From Candidatus Azobacteroides pseudotrichonymphae (GTDB taxonomy: Bacteria > Bacteroidota > Bacteroidia > Bacteroidales > Azobacteroidaceae): a DNA stretch of 64,000 nt. Below, one piece after another: positions 47,661 to 56,722 of the stretch. Each line of letters opens with the position of its first letter. Position 1 is the stretch's first letter. A program made the translations under genes and the position numbers. Location: positions 302,001-366,000 of the forward strand of contig AP017913.1 in the NCBI GenBank assembly GCA_002091395.1. Reading direction: 5' to 3'. Below the pieces are notes generated by a model. That model worked only from the letters and a program-made list of their open reading frames with translations. It was not told where the DNA came from and did no database searches.

Positions 47661-48230
47661 AGTAAAAATAACACTTTTTAATTATGTAAATATGTGTTTC
47701 CATATATATATAGTCCCATGCAAATAATTTTTTATTAGTTTTATAAAAATATATAAAAACAATTACAGAATACAATGTATATTATAATAAGAATTTAATT
47801 CTTTAGTTTTAATCTGTGTTAAGTGTTTTTTATAAAAAATTATATGCGGTAAAAGATTGTTTTCAAGAACAGTATTGTGTATTCAATGTTTAGAATTTAA
47901 AATAGGTACAGATTCACAACACTCGCAAAGTTACAAAATAAAATTTATTTAGTTGATATCAAAAGTTATTATTTGTTATTTGTTTTTTTGTGATGTTATT
48001 TATAATTGTGGTGTAACAATAATAATAATTTTATTAGTGTAATTTTTAAATTATTATAAACATGTATAGTTGCAATATTGTTTATAATAAATCATTTTAA
48101 TGCATGAGAAGTCATTGTATTTCATGGAATATGAATTCCGTTAATTTTGTATTTTTCTATTTTTAGCAATGAAAATTTTTTATTAAACTGCAGATTTTTA
48201 TTGTATAACCATTTAAGTACGTTAATCTTT
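47661..48230. other. Gene-free spacer between serS and psd
   Basis: About 570 bases of AT-rich sequence with short AT and TAA runs; I see no gene, RNA or strong hairpin in it. It should contain the psd promoter. Confidence 0.5.
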
Positions 48231-49499
48231 CTAAGATATTGAATCAAATCTAGTATAAGGAATTAATACTTTAGGAATTTGAATTCCTTTTTTAGTTTGG
48301 TTATTTTCTATTATAGCAGCAACAATTCTTGGTAATGCTAGAGCACTTCCATTTAGTGTATGGCACAAGTGTATTTTTTTATCTTTTCCACGATAGCGAC
48401 ATTTTAATCTATTAGCTTGGTAACTCTCAAAATTAGAAACTGAACTAACTTCTAACCATTGTTTTTGTGCTGCTGAATACACTTCAAAATCAAAAGTTAA
48501 AGCAGAAGCAAAACTCATATCACCTCCACAAAGTCGTAAAATACGCCATGGCAATTCAAGTTTTTCTATTATATTCTGTATATAATTTAACATTTCTTGT
48601 AAAGATTTATAAGAATGTTCTTGAGTATCAATGTGGATAATTTCTACTTTATCAAATTGATGTAAACGATTCAGTCCACGCACATTTTTCCCGTATGAAC
48701 CAGCTTCCCTGCGAAAACAAGCAGAGTAAGCTGTATTTTTAATTGGCAAATCCTTTTCATCTAAAATTATATTTTGATAAATATTTGTTAATGGGACTTC
48801 AGATGTTGGTATTAAATAAAGCCCATCTGTTGTACAATACATTTGATTACTTTTATCTGGTAACTGTCCTGTTTTATACGCGGAATCCATATTTATCATG
48901 TAAGGCGGTTGAATTTCTACGTAATTAGCTTCACGAGCACTATCTAGAAAAAAATTGACTAAAGCTCGTTGTAACTGAGCCCCTTTTTGTTTATATACTG
49001 GGAATCCACTTCCAGTGATTTTAGCCCCTAGTTCAAAATCAATTAGATTATATTTTTTGACTAACTCCCAATGTGGTAATGAACCTGAAGACAATGAAGG
49101 GATATGTCCACCACTCTTTTCAATTATATTATCTTTTGAATGTTTCCCCTCTGGCACTTGTTCTGATGGAAGATTTGGAATTTGATAAAGTAACTCTGTT
49201 AGCTTACACTCTGCTTTTTTTATTTGAAATTCTAATTGTTTAGAGTGTTTCTTTATAGAAACTACTTGTTTAAGAATTAATTCTAATTTTTTTTTCTCTC
49301 CAATTGTTATTAATTGTCTGGTAATTTTTGAAAGTGTTTTTAACTTAGAAAAATTTTTATCTAACAAGTTTTTATCAAATTTGAGTTTTTTGTTAGTTTC
49401 AATTACTTCTATAATAATATCATTGTTATGAAAATTTTTTTTTTTTAATTTATTTATTACTGTTTGTGTTTCATCTGTAATAGTTTTTAGTGTAAGCAT
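48231..49499 (-). CDS. serS: Seryl-tRNA synthetase
   Basis: Class II synthetase charging tRNA-Ser and tRNA-Sec. A long N-terminal coiled coil (about residues 25-100) binds the tRNA variable arm; the catalytic core shows TSEVPLTN, motif 2 FRREAGSYGKNVRGLNRLHQ, and motif 3 HTLNGSALALPRIVAAI. I chose the ATG giving MLTLKTITDETQ (422 residues), which matches Bacteroidetes homologues; the frame runs 11 codons further upstream. A run of twelve A (plus-strand T at 49435-49446, encoding LKKKN) is in frame. It follows rpmA by 42 bases on the same strand. Confidence 0.96.
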   Translation of the reverse strand: MLTLKTITDETQTVINKLKKKNFHNNDIIIEVIETNKKLKFDKNLLDKNFSKLKTLSKITRQLITIGEKKKLELILKQVVSIKKHSKQLEFQIKKAECKLTELLYQIPNLPSEQVPEGKHSKDNIIEKSGGHIPSLSSGSLPHWELVKKYNLIDFELGAKITGSGFPVYKQKGAQLQRALVNFFLDSAREANYVEIQPPYMINMDSAYKTGQLPDKSNQMYCTTDGLYLIPTSEVPLTNIYQNIILDEKDLPIKNTAYSACFRREAGSYGKNVRGLNRLHQFDKVEIIHIDTQEHSYKSLQEMLNYIQNIIEKLELPWRILRLCGGDMSFASALTFDFEVYSAAQKQWLEVSSVSNFESYQANRLKCRYRGKDKKIHLCHTLNGSALALPRIVAAIIENNQTKKGIQIPKVLIPYTRFDSIS

Positions 49500-49541
49500 A
49501 CTGTGTATTTTAAAACGAATTAATGGCATCAAAAATTAGTT

Positions 49542-49799
49542 TTACGTAACTAATTCTATAGAAACATAGGACCTATTGTTTTGTTTTTTCTTAAAAACAA
49601 CTTTGCCTTCGATAAGGGCGTATAAAGTATGATCTCTGCCAATGCCTACATTATTTCCAGGATGATGACGAGTTCCCCTTTGCCTAACCAATATACTTCC
49701 TGCTTTACAAACTTCTCCTCCGAAAATTTTAACACCCAATCTTTTACTGTGGGATTCTCTTCCATTTTTTGAACTACCAACTCCTTTTTTATGTGCCAT
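49542..49799 (-). CDS. rpmA: 50S ribosomal protein L27
   Basis: Peptidyl-transferase-proximal ribosomal protein. The start [20 protein letters not shown], then [20 protein letters not shown], then [20 protein letters not shown], are near-invariant L27 sequence. The length is 85 residues. It has no N-terminal extension of the kind cleaved in Firmicutes. It is paired with rplU, 20 bases upstream, as in almost all bacteria. Confidence 0.97.
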   Translation of the reverse strand: MAHKKGVGSSKNGRESHSKRLGVKIFGGEVCKAGSILVRQRGTRHHPGNNVGIGRDHTLYALIEGKVVFKKKQNNRSYVSIELVT

Positions 49800-49819
49800 T
49801 ATTTATAATAATTATAGTA

Positions 49820-50137
49820 TTAACTAATTAAAATATCTTTGATTATGATTTGAGAGAATTGTTGACGATGACCATTTAACTTGCGATATCCTTTTCTTCG
49901 TTTTTTATGAAAAACTAATATTTTATTTCCTTTTACTAAAGGTTGTAGAATTCTTGCTTTTACTTTAACCCCATTTATTACTGGAGTTCCAATTTTAATA
50001 ACATCATTATCGTTTATTAGGAGTACTTTATCAAAAACTACAGAAGAACCTTTCACACCGTTAAGACGGTAAACATATAATTTCTGATTTTTTTCAACTT
50101 TAAATTGCTTTCCTTGAATTTCTACAATTGTATACAT
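49820..50137 (-). CDS. rplU: 50S ribosomal protein L21
   Basis: Large-subunit protein of 105 residues. MYTIVEIQGKQFKVEKNQKL, KVLLINDNDVIKIGTPVING and the basic tail HKKRRKGYRKLNGHRQQFSQ are diagnostic. It is first of the pair rplU-rpmA and lies downstream of glnN on the same strand, separated by 194 bases. Confidence 0.97.
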   Translation of the reverse strand: MYTIVEIQGKQFKVEKNQKLYVYRLNGVKGSSVVFDKVLLINDNDVIKIGTPVINGVKVKARILQPLVKGNKILVFHKKRRKGYRKLNGHRQQFSQIIIKDILIS

Positions 50138-50331
50138 TTGTTATGATTGTGTAAGCTTTTCTCTTTCGTAATTTTCTCAAAATTATAACTATTACTTAGC
50201 AAAGTATTAAAACAAATTTTTGGAAAAGATTGACCTTAATAGTAAAACACTCCAATTAAAAAACACTTTTTAGTTACAAATTTCATGCAGTGAATTATCA
50301 AATATACTATTTTTCATAAATAAAACAAGAG

Positions 50332-52530
50332 TTACCTTATGAATAGTAACTCGCGATATTTAGGTAATGTCCACAATTCATCGTCGATCAGTAGTTCTAA
50401 TTTATCAACATGATAGCGGATATCATTAAAAAATGGCATTACCTTATTGTGATACTCAATTGCTTTCTCTCTTTCTCCTTTTATTATATTTGCTTTTTTC
50501 CTTATACTGATCAGATCTGCAATTTTTGACTTAATAATAGTAATTCTCTCGGAAATCTCCTCTATCACATTCATATTGTGTGCTGAAAGTCTAGAAGCTT
50601 TTTCTTTATCAAAAATTTGATCTGTCGTTAGAACATTTTCAAGTAAAGTAGACTGATATTTTGTTGCAACCGGGATAATTTGGTTCATCACTAAATCTCC
50701 CAGTACGCGAGCTTCAATTTGAATTTTTTTAGTATAAATTTCCCACTTTACTTCATTGCGAGCATGTAATTCCTTTTCATTAAATACATTTACGCTTTTA
50801 AATAATGCAATAGATTCTGGTTTTATATACGAATCGTAGATAACAGGTACGTTTGTTTCATCGTCTAATCCACGTTTTTTTGCTTCTACTTTCCATGCGT
50901 CACTATAACCGTTTCCATCAAAACAGATTGGCTTAGATTCTTTAACATATGTTTTTAGCACATTGAATATAGCCTTATGTTTGGTTAGTCCGGATGCAAT
51001 TTTTTTATCAACTGCTTCTTTGAATTTAATAAGTTGTGATGCAACAATAGAATTTAAAACAATCATAGCTGAAGAACAGTTTGCTGATGACCCTACTGCG
51101 CGAAATTCGAATCGATTGCCAGTAAAAGCAAATGGGGAAGTTCTATTCCGATCAGTATTATCCAAACATACTTCTGGAATTTTAGAAATGCCCAGCTTAA
51201 TTTCTTGTTTTGGATCCAATACAATAATATCTTCATAGTCATTACTGTTTTCTAATTTACTTAGCAATGACGAAATTTGACTGCCTAAAAATATTGAAAT
51301 AATGGCTGGAGGGGCTTCATTAGCTCCAAGACGATGAATGTTTTGAGCTGTCATGACAGATGCTTTTAACAGGGCGTTATGTTTGTATACTGCTAACAAA
51401 ACGTTTGCAACAAATGTAATAAATTGCAAGTTTTCTTCTGAAGTCTTTCCAGGAGTTAAAAGTCCAATACCAGTATCCGTTCCTAATGACCAGTTGCTAT
51501 GTTTTCCAGATCCATTAATGCCTGCAAATGGCTTTTCATGTAAAAGTAAACGAAACCCATGACGACGAGCAACTTTTTTCATAATAGACATAATTAGTAA
51601 GTTTTGATCAACTGCCAAATTTGTTTCTCCAAAAATAGGAGCTAATTCAAATTGGTTAGGAGCAACTTCATTATGCCTAGTTTTCAAAGGAATACTATAT
51701 TTATATCCTTCAAATTCTAAATCTTGCATATATGCTTGAACTCGTGTTGGGATAGAACCAAAATAATGATCTTCTAATTGTTGATTTTTTGCTGATTCGC
51801 GTCCTATCAAAGTGCGTCCTGTCAAAACTAGATCTGGGCGAGTAGCGTACAAGCCGTCATCTATTAAAAAATATTCTTGTTCCCATCCTAAATATGAAAA
51901 CACTTTCCTAACACTAGGATTAAAATATTGACAAACTTCTGTAGCTGCTTTATCTATTGCATTTAAAGATTTTAATAAAGGTGTCTTGTAATCTAAAGCT
52001 TCGCCAGTATACGAAATAAAAACAGTTGGTATGCATAGTGTATCGTCAATTACAAACGCTGGAGAAGAAGGGTCCCACGCCGTATATCCTCGTGCTTCAA
52101 ACGTATTGCGAATTCCTCCACTTGGAAAAGAAGAAGCGTCAGGTTCCTGCTGAGCTAATAATTTTCCGGAAAATTCTTCAATTATGCAACTACCAGGACC
52201 TTCTGAGTATTCAATAAATGAATCATGTTTTTGAGCTGTGCCTTCTGTTAATGGTTGAAACCAATGCGTATAATGAGTTGCGCCCATTTCAATTGCCCAC
52301 CTTTTCATCCCTGCTGCTACATGATCTGCCAGATTACGATTTAAAGTTGCCCCTTTTTCAATTACATTTGTGAGTTTTCTTAATGTTTCTCTAGAAAGAA
52401 ATTGAGCCATTCGATCCTTAGAAAACACGTATTTCCCATAGTAATTGGATGTTACTGGAGAAGGAGCTGAAACTTTCACTGCTTTTTTTTTAAAAGCTTC
52501 TTTTACTGCTTCAAATCTTAAGTTTGACAT
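50332..52530 (-). CDS. glnN: Glutamine synthetase type III
   Basis: Assimilates ammonia into glutamine; the large GSIII form is typical of Bacteroidetes and cyanobacteria. At 732 residues it is full length. Characteristic stretches are SFPSGGIRNTFEARGYTAWD, GWEQEYFLID, KTRHNEVAPNQFELAPIFGE, INGSGKHSNWSLGT for ATP and glutamate binding, and NRFEFRAVGSSANCS. The long helical C-terminal region unique to type III is present. Transcription runs from the divergent spacer at 52531-52966, which contains a 20-bp inverted repeat that may be regulatory. This supports active nitrogen assimilation, and it also provides the amide donor for NadE. Confidence 0.97.
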   Translation of the reverse strand: MSNLRFEAVKEAFKKKAVKVSAPSPVTSNYYGKYVFSKDRMAQFLSRETLRKLTNVIEKGATLNRNLADHVAAGMKRWAIEMGATHYTHWFQPLTEGTAQKHDSFIEYSEGPGSCIIEEFSGKLLAQQEPDASSFPSGGIRNTFEARGYTAWDPSSPAFVIDDTLCIPTVFISYTGEALDYKTPLLKSLNAIDKAATEVCQYFNPSVRKVFSYLGWEQEYFLIDDGLYATRPDLVLTGRTLIGRESAKNQQLEDHYFGSIPTRVQAYMQDLEFEGYKYSIPLKTRHNEVAPNQFELAPIFGETNLAVDQNLLIMSIMKKVARRHGFRLLLHEKPFAGINGSGKHSNWSLGTDTGIGLLTPGKTSEENLQFITFVANVLLAVYKHNALLKASVMTAQNIHRLGANEAPPAIISIFLGSQISSLLSKLENSNDYEDIIVLDPKQEIKLGISKIPEVCLDNTDRNRTSPFAFTGNRFEFRAVGSSANCSSAMIVLNSIVASQLIKFKEAVDKKIASGLTKHKAIFNVLKTYVKESKPICFDGNGYSDAWKVEAKKRGLDDETNVPVIYDSYIKPESIALFKSVNVFNEKELHARNEVKWEIYTKKIQIEARVLGDLVMNQIIPVATKYQSTLLENVLTTDQIFDKEKASRLSAHNMNVIEEISERITIIKSKIADLISIRKKANIIKGEREKAIEYHNKVMPFFNDIRYHVDKLELLIDDELWTLPKYRELLFIR

Positions 52531-52615
52531 AATAAAGGTCGACTATAAAGAAAGTTTAATTATTACAGAATTTAACGACTTAGAAATAGCTATAACGGTT
52601 CAAATATACGTTTTG

Positions 52616-52666
52616 TATTTATAAAAAACAAAAAATGTTTATTATGTTTTTTGTTTTTTATAAATA
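52616..52666. repeat. Inverted repeat with 20-bp perfect arms upstream of glnN
   Basis: The arm TATTTATAAAAAACAAAAAA (52616-52635) is matched exactly by its reverse complement at 52647-52666, around an 11-base loop. It lies about 85 bases upstream of the glnN start codon. It may be a leader hairpin, a terminator read from either side, or a binding site. Confidence 0.6.
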
Positions 52667-52686
52667 TTTTTAGACATTGTCTGTTG

Positions 52687-52797
52687 ATGTACTTTCAAAA
52701 GTATCTAATTTCAAAATTACTGTTAACCATAATCACAGTTCATTTGATTTTATGTGCCTGTCAATTTGCTTGTTTGAATTTTCTAAGCGATGAATGA
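52687..52797 (+). CDS. Possible small lipoprotein or membrane peptide
   Basis: Thirty-six codons: MYFQKYLISKLLLTIITVHL, then ILCACQFACLNFLSDE. A short basic start, a hydrophobic helix at residues 7-23 and LCAC at 22-25 resemble a lipoprotein signal, though cysteine at the -2 position of the box is unusual. No homologue is recognised. It begins 21 bases after a strong hairpin. It could be a real small protein, the 5' remnant of a decayed lipoprotein gene, or chance. Confidence 0.25.
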   Translation: MYFQKYLISKLLLTIITVHLILCACQFACLNFLSDE

Positions 52798-52966
52798 ATT
52801 ATAATCGTACTACATTCTAAAACAAATTGCAAATTTGTAAAAATTTTTTATGAAAAGCTATGTTAAGTATTTAAAGTTTTATTTTAAATAATGAATATTT
52901 TTGTAAAATACTGTACAAAAAAATTAAACCAAGATTGATATATAATCTATAATATTTAGTTGCTTT

Positions 52967-53770
52967 ATGATGTGTACTTGTTGTGGATTTTTAACTAATT
53001 TGCTTTTAAATTTTTTGATCATTTTTGCTTTATGCGGATGTGCTAGTATGGAAAGTGGCCCTTCAGGAGGGATGATTGATACGGAACCTCCTAAATTCAT
53101 CAGAAGCATACCTCCGCCAAACACAACTCATTTCAATAAAAAACAAATTACTTTATTTTTTGATAAATATATTTTTCTTAAAAATTCTCTTAATGATATA
53201 GTTGTTTCTCCACATCAAAAAATAGATCCCACAATTAAAGCAATAGGTAGTAAAATCATAATAGAATTGAAAGATACTTTAATTAGAGACATGACTTATA
53301 CTTTTAATTTTAATAATTGTATTGTAGATTGTAACGAAGAAAATGTATTAGAAAATTTCAATTTTGTTTTTTCTACCGGTGATATAGTGGATTCATTGAT
53401 AATTTTAGGACGTGTGTTGAATGTTGAAACACTTAAACCAGTAGCTAATGCTATAGTTGGAATTCGTTCTGATTTATCAGATATGGATTTTAGAAAAATT
53501 GATTTTTTACGTGTTTCAAGAACAAATGATAATGGGTATTTTCAAATTAAAAATCTAGCTCCTGGTATTTATCGTTTATTTGCAATAAAAGATTGTGTGT
53601 ATAAAAATTTTAAATTGTATTTGCAAAACGCAGATTTTGCTTTTGGGAATACTTTAGTAGTTCCTTCTCGTTATACAAATGTTAATATTGACACAACTGT
53701 TGTAAATGGAACTGAAATAACAAATGATAACCATTCTATTACGAACATTATATTTTTTAGAAAAAAATAA
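52967..53770 (+). CDS. Ig-like domain lipoprotein (SbsA Ig-like), short form
   Basis: Predicted outer-membrane or periplasmic lipoprotein of a Bacteroidetes family. The hydrophobic N-terminus (about residues 7-22) ends in LCGC, a plausible lipobox. The next part, SGPSGGMIDTEPPKFIRSIP and PPNTTHFNKKQITLFFDKYI, is the hallmark of the bacterial Ig-like domain at the N-terminus of these proteins. A carboxypeptidase-regulatory-like repeat follows (about residues 140-215, GYFQIKNLAPGIYRLFAIKD). It has 267 residues, while family members I know of are about twice as long, so the C-terminal part appears lost or reduced. Function unknown. ATG 52970 is an alternative start. Confidence 0.75.
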   Translation: MMCTCCGFLTNLLLNFLIIFALCGCASMESGPSGGMIDTEPPKFIRSIPPPNTTHFNKKQITLFFDKYIFLKNSLNDIVVSPHQKIDPTIKAIGSKIIIELKDTLIRDMTYTFNFNNCIVDCNEENVLENFNFVFSTGDIVDSLIILGRVLNVETLKPVANAIVGIRSDLSDMDFRKIDFLRVSRTNDNGYFQIKNLAPGIYRLFAIKDCVYKNFKLYLQNADFAFGNTLVVPSRYTNVNIDTTVVNGTEITNDNHSITNIIFFRKK

Positions 53771-54021
53771 AAATTTTGCTATTTTGAACATTTAAAAATA
53801 CAAATTTAATGAAAATATATGTATGTAATTGAAAAATATTGATACTGTATTGATTTATGTATTCTTTTAATTTTTTGATAATCATTTTGGACTAATTGTT
53901 TTGACTAAAAATTTAAGTAATGATAACCTGTTTTAATTGTGCATAAAAATTGGAATTTTTATATAAATCATGTCAAATGTGTTCAAAATGCATCGTGAAG
54001 GATAATAAAAATTTTGGAGTA

Positions 54022-55047
54022 TTAGAAATGTTTCTGTTTTATTTGCCATTTCCAGGCTGATTTAAGTGCATCTTCGATTTTTTCTTTTGTAGTCCATCCT
54101 AAAATTTTATTAGCCCGAATTGGATTTGCCCAAATTTGATCAACATCACCTTTACGTCGATCAACGATTTTGTAAGGAATTTTTATGCCAATAGATTTTT
54201 CAAAAATATTGATCATTTCTAATACAGATGTTCCATTTCCTGTCCCTAAATTGAAATATTCTAATTGCGAATCAGATTGATTATCTAGCATCCTTTTTAT
54301 TGACATTACATGTGCTTTAGCTAAATCCATTACATGAATATAGTCACGAATACAAGATCCATCAGGGGTATCATAGTCATTTCCAAAAACGAATAATTTA
54401 CTTCTTATTCCTATAGCTGTTTGAATGATAAATTGTACTAGACTTTGTGAATTACTGTTTGCCAATTCTCCTATTTCTGCCGACCAGTGTGCACCTATTG
54501 GGTTAAAATACCGTAAAATAATGCATTTGTATGGAGCTCCTGCCATAATGCTATCACGAATGATTTCTTCTCCAATTTGTTTTGTATTGCCATATGGAGA
54601 CAAAGCCGATTGAATAGTGCTCATTTCGTCTACAGGGGATTTCTTAGGTTGTCCATAAATAGTACAAGAAGATGAGAATACGATTCCTTTTATATCATAT
54701 TTAGTCATTAGATCTAGGATATTAATCAATGAAATAAGATTATTTTTGTAGTATAGTAATGGATTGCACATTGATTCATTTATGTTTTTTTTAGCTGCAA
54801 AATGAATGAGCCCTTTAATTTCAGAATGTTTTTTCAAAATTTTTTCTAAAAAATCCAAGTTGGTACAATCAACTTTTTCAAATATTGGATAAACACCTGT
54901 GATTTTTTTTATTTTGTTTATTATTTCTATACTGGAATTTGATAAGTCATCTACTATGATCACTTCATATCCTGCATTTTGTAATTCTACTGTAGTATGT
55001 GAACCTAGATATCCACTTCCTCCAGTGACTAGTATTTTTTCGTTCAT
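54022..55047 (-). CDS. galE: UDP-glucose 4-epimerase
   Basis: Short-chain dehydrogenase-type epimerase interconverting UDP-glucose and UDP-galactose, here probably for surface glycans or LPS. The NAD-binding ILVTGGSGYLGSHTTVEL, the catalytic serine region SSSCTIYG (125-132), and Y152-xxx-K156 in SPYGNTK are intact; RYFNPIGAHWSAEIGE and RDYIHVMDLAKAH are typical of GalE. Size (341 residues) is normal. It is convergent with the lipoprotein gene and divergent from purH. Specificity for N-acetylated sugars cannot be excluded. Confidence 0.95.
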   Translation of the reverse strand: MNEKILVTGGSGYLGSHTTVELQNAGYEVIIVDDLSNSSIEIINKIKKITGVYPIFEKVDCTNLDFLEKILKKHSEIKGLIHFAAKKNINESMCNPLLYYKNNLISLINILDLMTKYDIKGIVFSSSCTIYGQPKKSPVDEMSTIQSALSPYGNTKQIGEEIIRDSIMAGAPYKCIILRYFNPIGAHWSAEIGELANSNSQSLVQFIIQTAIGIRSKLFVFGNDYDTPDGSCIRDYIHVMDLAKAHVMSIKRMLDNQSDSQLEYFNLGTGNGTSVLEMINIFEKSIGIKIPYKIVDRRKGDVDQIWANPIRANKILGWTTKEKIEDALKSAWKWQIKQKHF

Positions 55048-55188
55048 ACATTGATTTTAATTGATAAGTTGAATATTTTAAAAAATCATGATTTAAATGA
55101 ATTATGAAAATATTATTGAACTAAATCTCAGAAAAAGAATTTTTTTACTAAATTCATAAAAAGTTATGTTATTTTAAATTAAAGTGTT

Positions 55189-56712
55189 ATGTCTGTTGTT
55201 AAAAAAATTAGAAATGCTTTTATTTCTACATACAATAAGGATGGACTAGATGAGATTCTAATAAAGTTAAATGAAGAAGGTGTTAGACTGTATTCTACCA
55301 GCGGAACACAAATTTTTATAGCTTCATTAGGGATACCTTGTTTTTCTGTGGAGAATTTAACTGGTTATCCTTCTATACTTGGTGGTCGCGTAAAAACTTT
55401 ACATCCAAAAGTGTTTGGTGGGATACTTGCTCGTCGTAATGATGATGAAGATATAGAACAAATGCATAAATATAATATTCCAGAAATAGATTTAGTTATA
55501 GTAGATTTATATCCTTTTCAAACGGTTATAACGTTAGATGCACAAGAACAAGAAATAATTGAAAAAATAGACATAGGTGGAATATCTCTCATTAGGGCAG
55601 CCGCTAAAAATTTTCAAGATGTAGTTGTTGTTGCATCTAAATTTCAATATACAACACTAATTAAATTGCTTAATAAGCAAGGAGCATGTTCTAGTATCGA
55701 AGAAAGAAAATGGTTTGCTAAAGAAGCTTTTGCTGTTTCGTCTGAATATGATTCAGCTATTTTCGATTACTTTGATGAAAGTAAAAATACATATTTTAGA
55801 AAGGCATATAATAGTACAAAGACACTTCGATATGGAGAAAATCCCCATCAAAATGGGGGTTTTTATGGAGATTTAGATAGTATAATTGATAAATTACATG
55901 GAAAAGAAGTTTCATACAATAATTTATTAGATATCGATGCTGCGATTGATTTAATTTCTGAATTTAATGAGTTAACGTTTGCCATATTAAAACATAACAA
56001 TGCCTGCGGTGTTGCTTCTCGTTTTTCATTATTAGATGCTTGGCAAGCTGCTTTAAGTGGAGATCCTATTTCGGCTTTTGGAGGAATTTTAATTTGTAAT
56101 AGACAAATTGATAAATTTGTTGCAACAGAAATTGATAAAATTTATTTTGAAGTGATAATTGCTCCATCTTATGAAAGTAAGGCTTTGGAAATTTTGAAAC
56201 AAAAGAAAAATCGTATTATACTGGTTCAAAAACAGAATTCAAAAATTACTGTGCAATTTCGTTCCATATTTAATGGTGTTTTGTTACAAGATAAAGATAT
56301 GAATATTCAAACAGAAAATGACTTGAAAGTAGTCACCTCAATAGTTCCTTCCAAAGAAGAAATTGAAGATTTGTTGTTTGCTAATAAATTGGTTAAGCAT
56401 ACTAAGTCTAACGCAATTGTATTGGCAAAAAATAAGCAACTTTATGCTAGCGGAGTGGGTCAAACTTCTCGTGTTGATGCTTTGAGGCATGCAATTAGAA
56501 AAGCTAATGATTTTCATTTTGATTTAAACGGTTCAGTAATGGCTTCTGATGCTTTTTTTCCTTTCCATGATTGTGTAAAAATTGCTAGTAAAGCTGGAAT
56601 TAAAGCAATTATACAACCAGGTGGATCAATAAATGATAATTCGTCTATAAAATATTGTAATCGATTTGAGGTATCAATGGTATTCACTGGCATCCGTCAT
56701 TTTAGGCATTAA
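55189..56712 (+). CDS. purH: Bifunctional AICAR transformylase / IMP cyclohydrolase
   Basis: Catalyses the last two steps of purine synthesis to IMP. The N-terminal cyclohydrolase domain shows LYSTSGTQIF and GRVKTLHPKVFGGILARR; the transformylase domain shows LRYGENPHQNGGFYG, the catalytic LKHNNACGVA, DPISAFGGIL, and SDAFFPFHDCVKIASKAGIK with IIQPGGSINDN. The length of 507 residues is normal. It stands directly upstream of mreB, an order conserved in Bacteroidales. Uses 10-formyltetrahydrofolate, linking it to the folate genes folA and thyA. Confidence 0.97.
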   Translation: MSVVKKIRNAFISTYNKDGLDEILIKLNEEGVRLYSTSGTQIFIASLGIPCFSVENLTGYPSILGGRVKTLHPKVFGGILARRNDDEDIEQMHKYNIPEIDLVIVDLYPFQTVITLDAQEQEIIEKIDIGGISLIRAAAKNFQDVVVVASKFQYTTLIKLLNKQGACSSIEERKWFAKEAFAVSSEYDSAIFDYFDESKNTYFRKAYNSTKTLRYGENPHQNGGFYGDLDSIIDKLHGKEVSYNNLLDIDAAIDLISEFNELTFAILKHNNACGVASRFSLLDAWQAALSGDPISAFGGILICNRQIDKFVATEIDKIYFEVIIAPSYESKALEILKQKKNRIILVQKQNSKITVQFRSIFNGVLLQDKDMNIQTENDLKVVTSIVPSKEEIEDLLFANKLVKHTKSNAIVLAKNKQLYASGVGQTSRVDALRHAIRKANDFHFDLNGSVMASDAFFPFHDCVKIASKAGIKAIIQPGGSINDNSSIKYCNRFEVSMVFTGIRHFRH

Positions 56713-56722
56713 ATTTTTGATT

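Larger units (their letters stand above)
52531..52966. other. Divergent spacer between glnN and the Ig-like lipoprotein gene
   Basis: Holds a strong inverted repeat (52616-52666) and a 36-codon open frame with a hydrophobic, cysteine-containing N-terminus (52687-52797); otherwise AT-rich without recognisable features. Confidence 0.55.
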
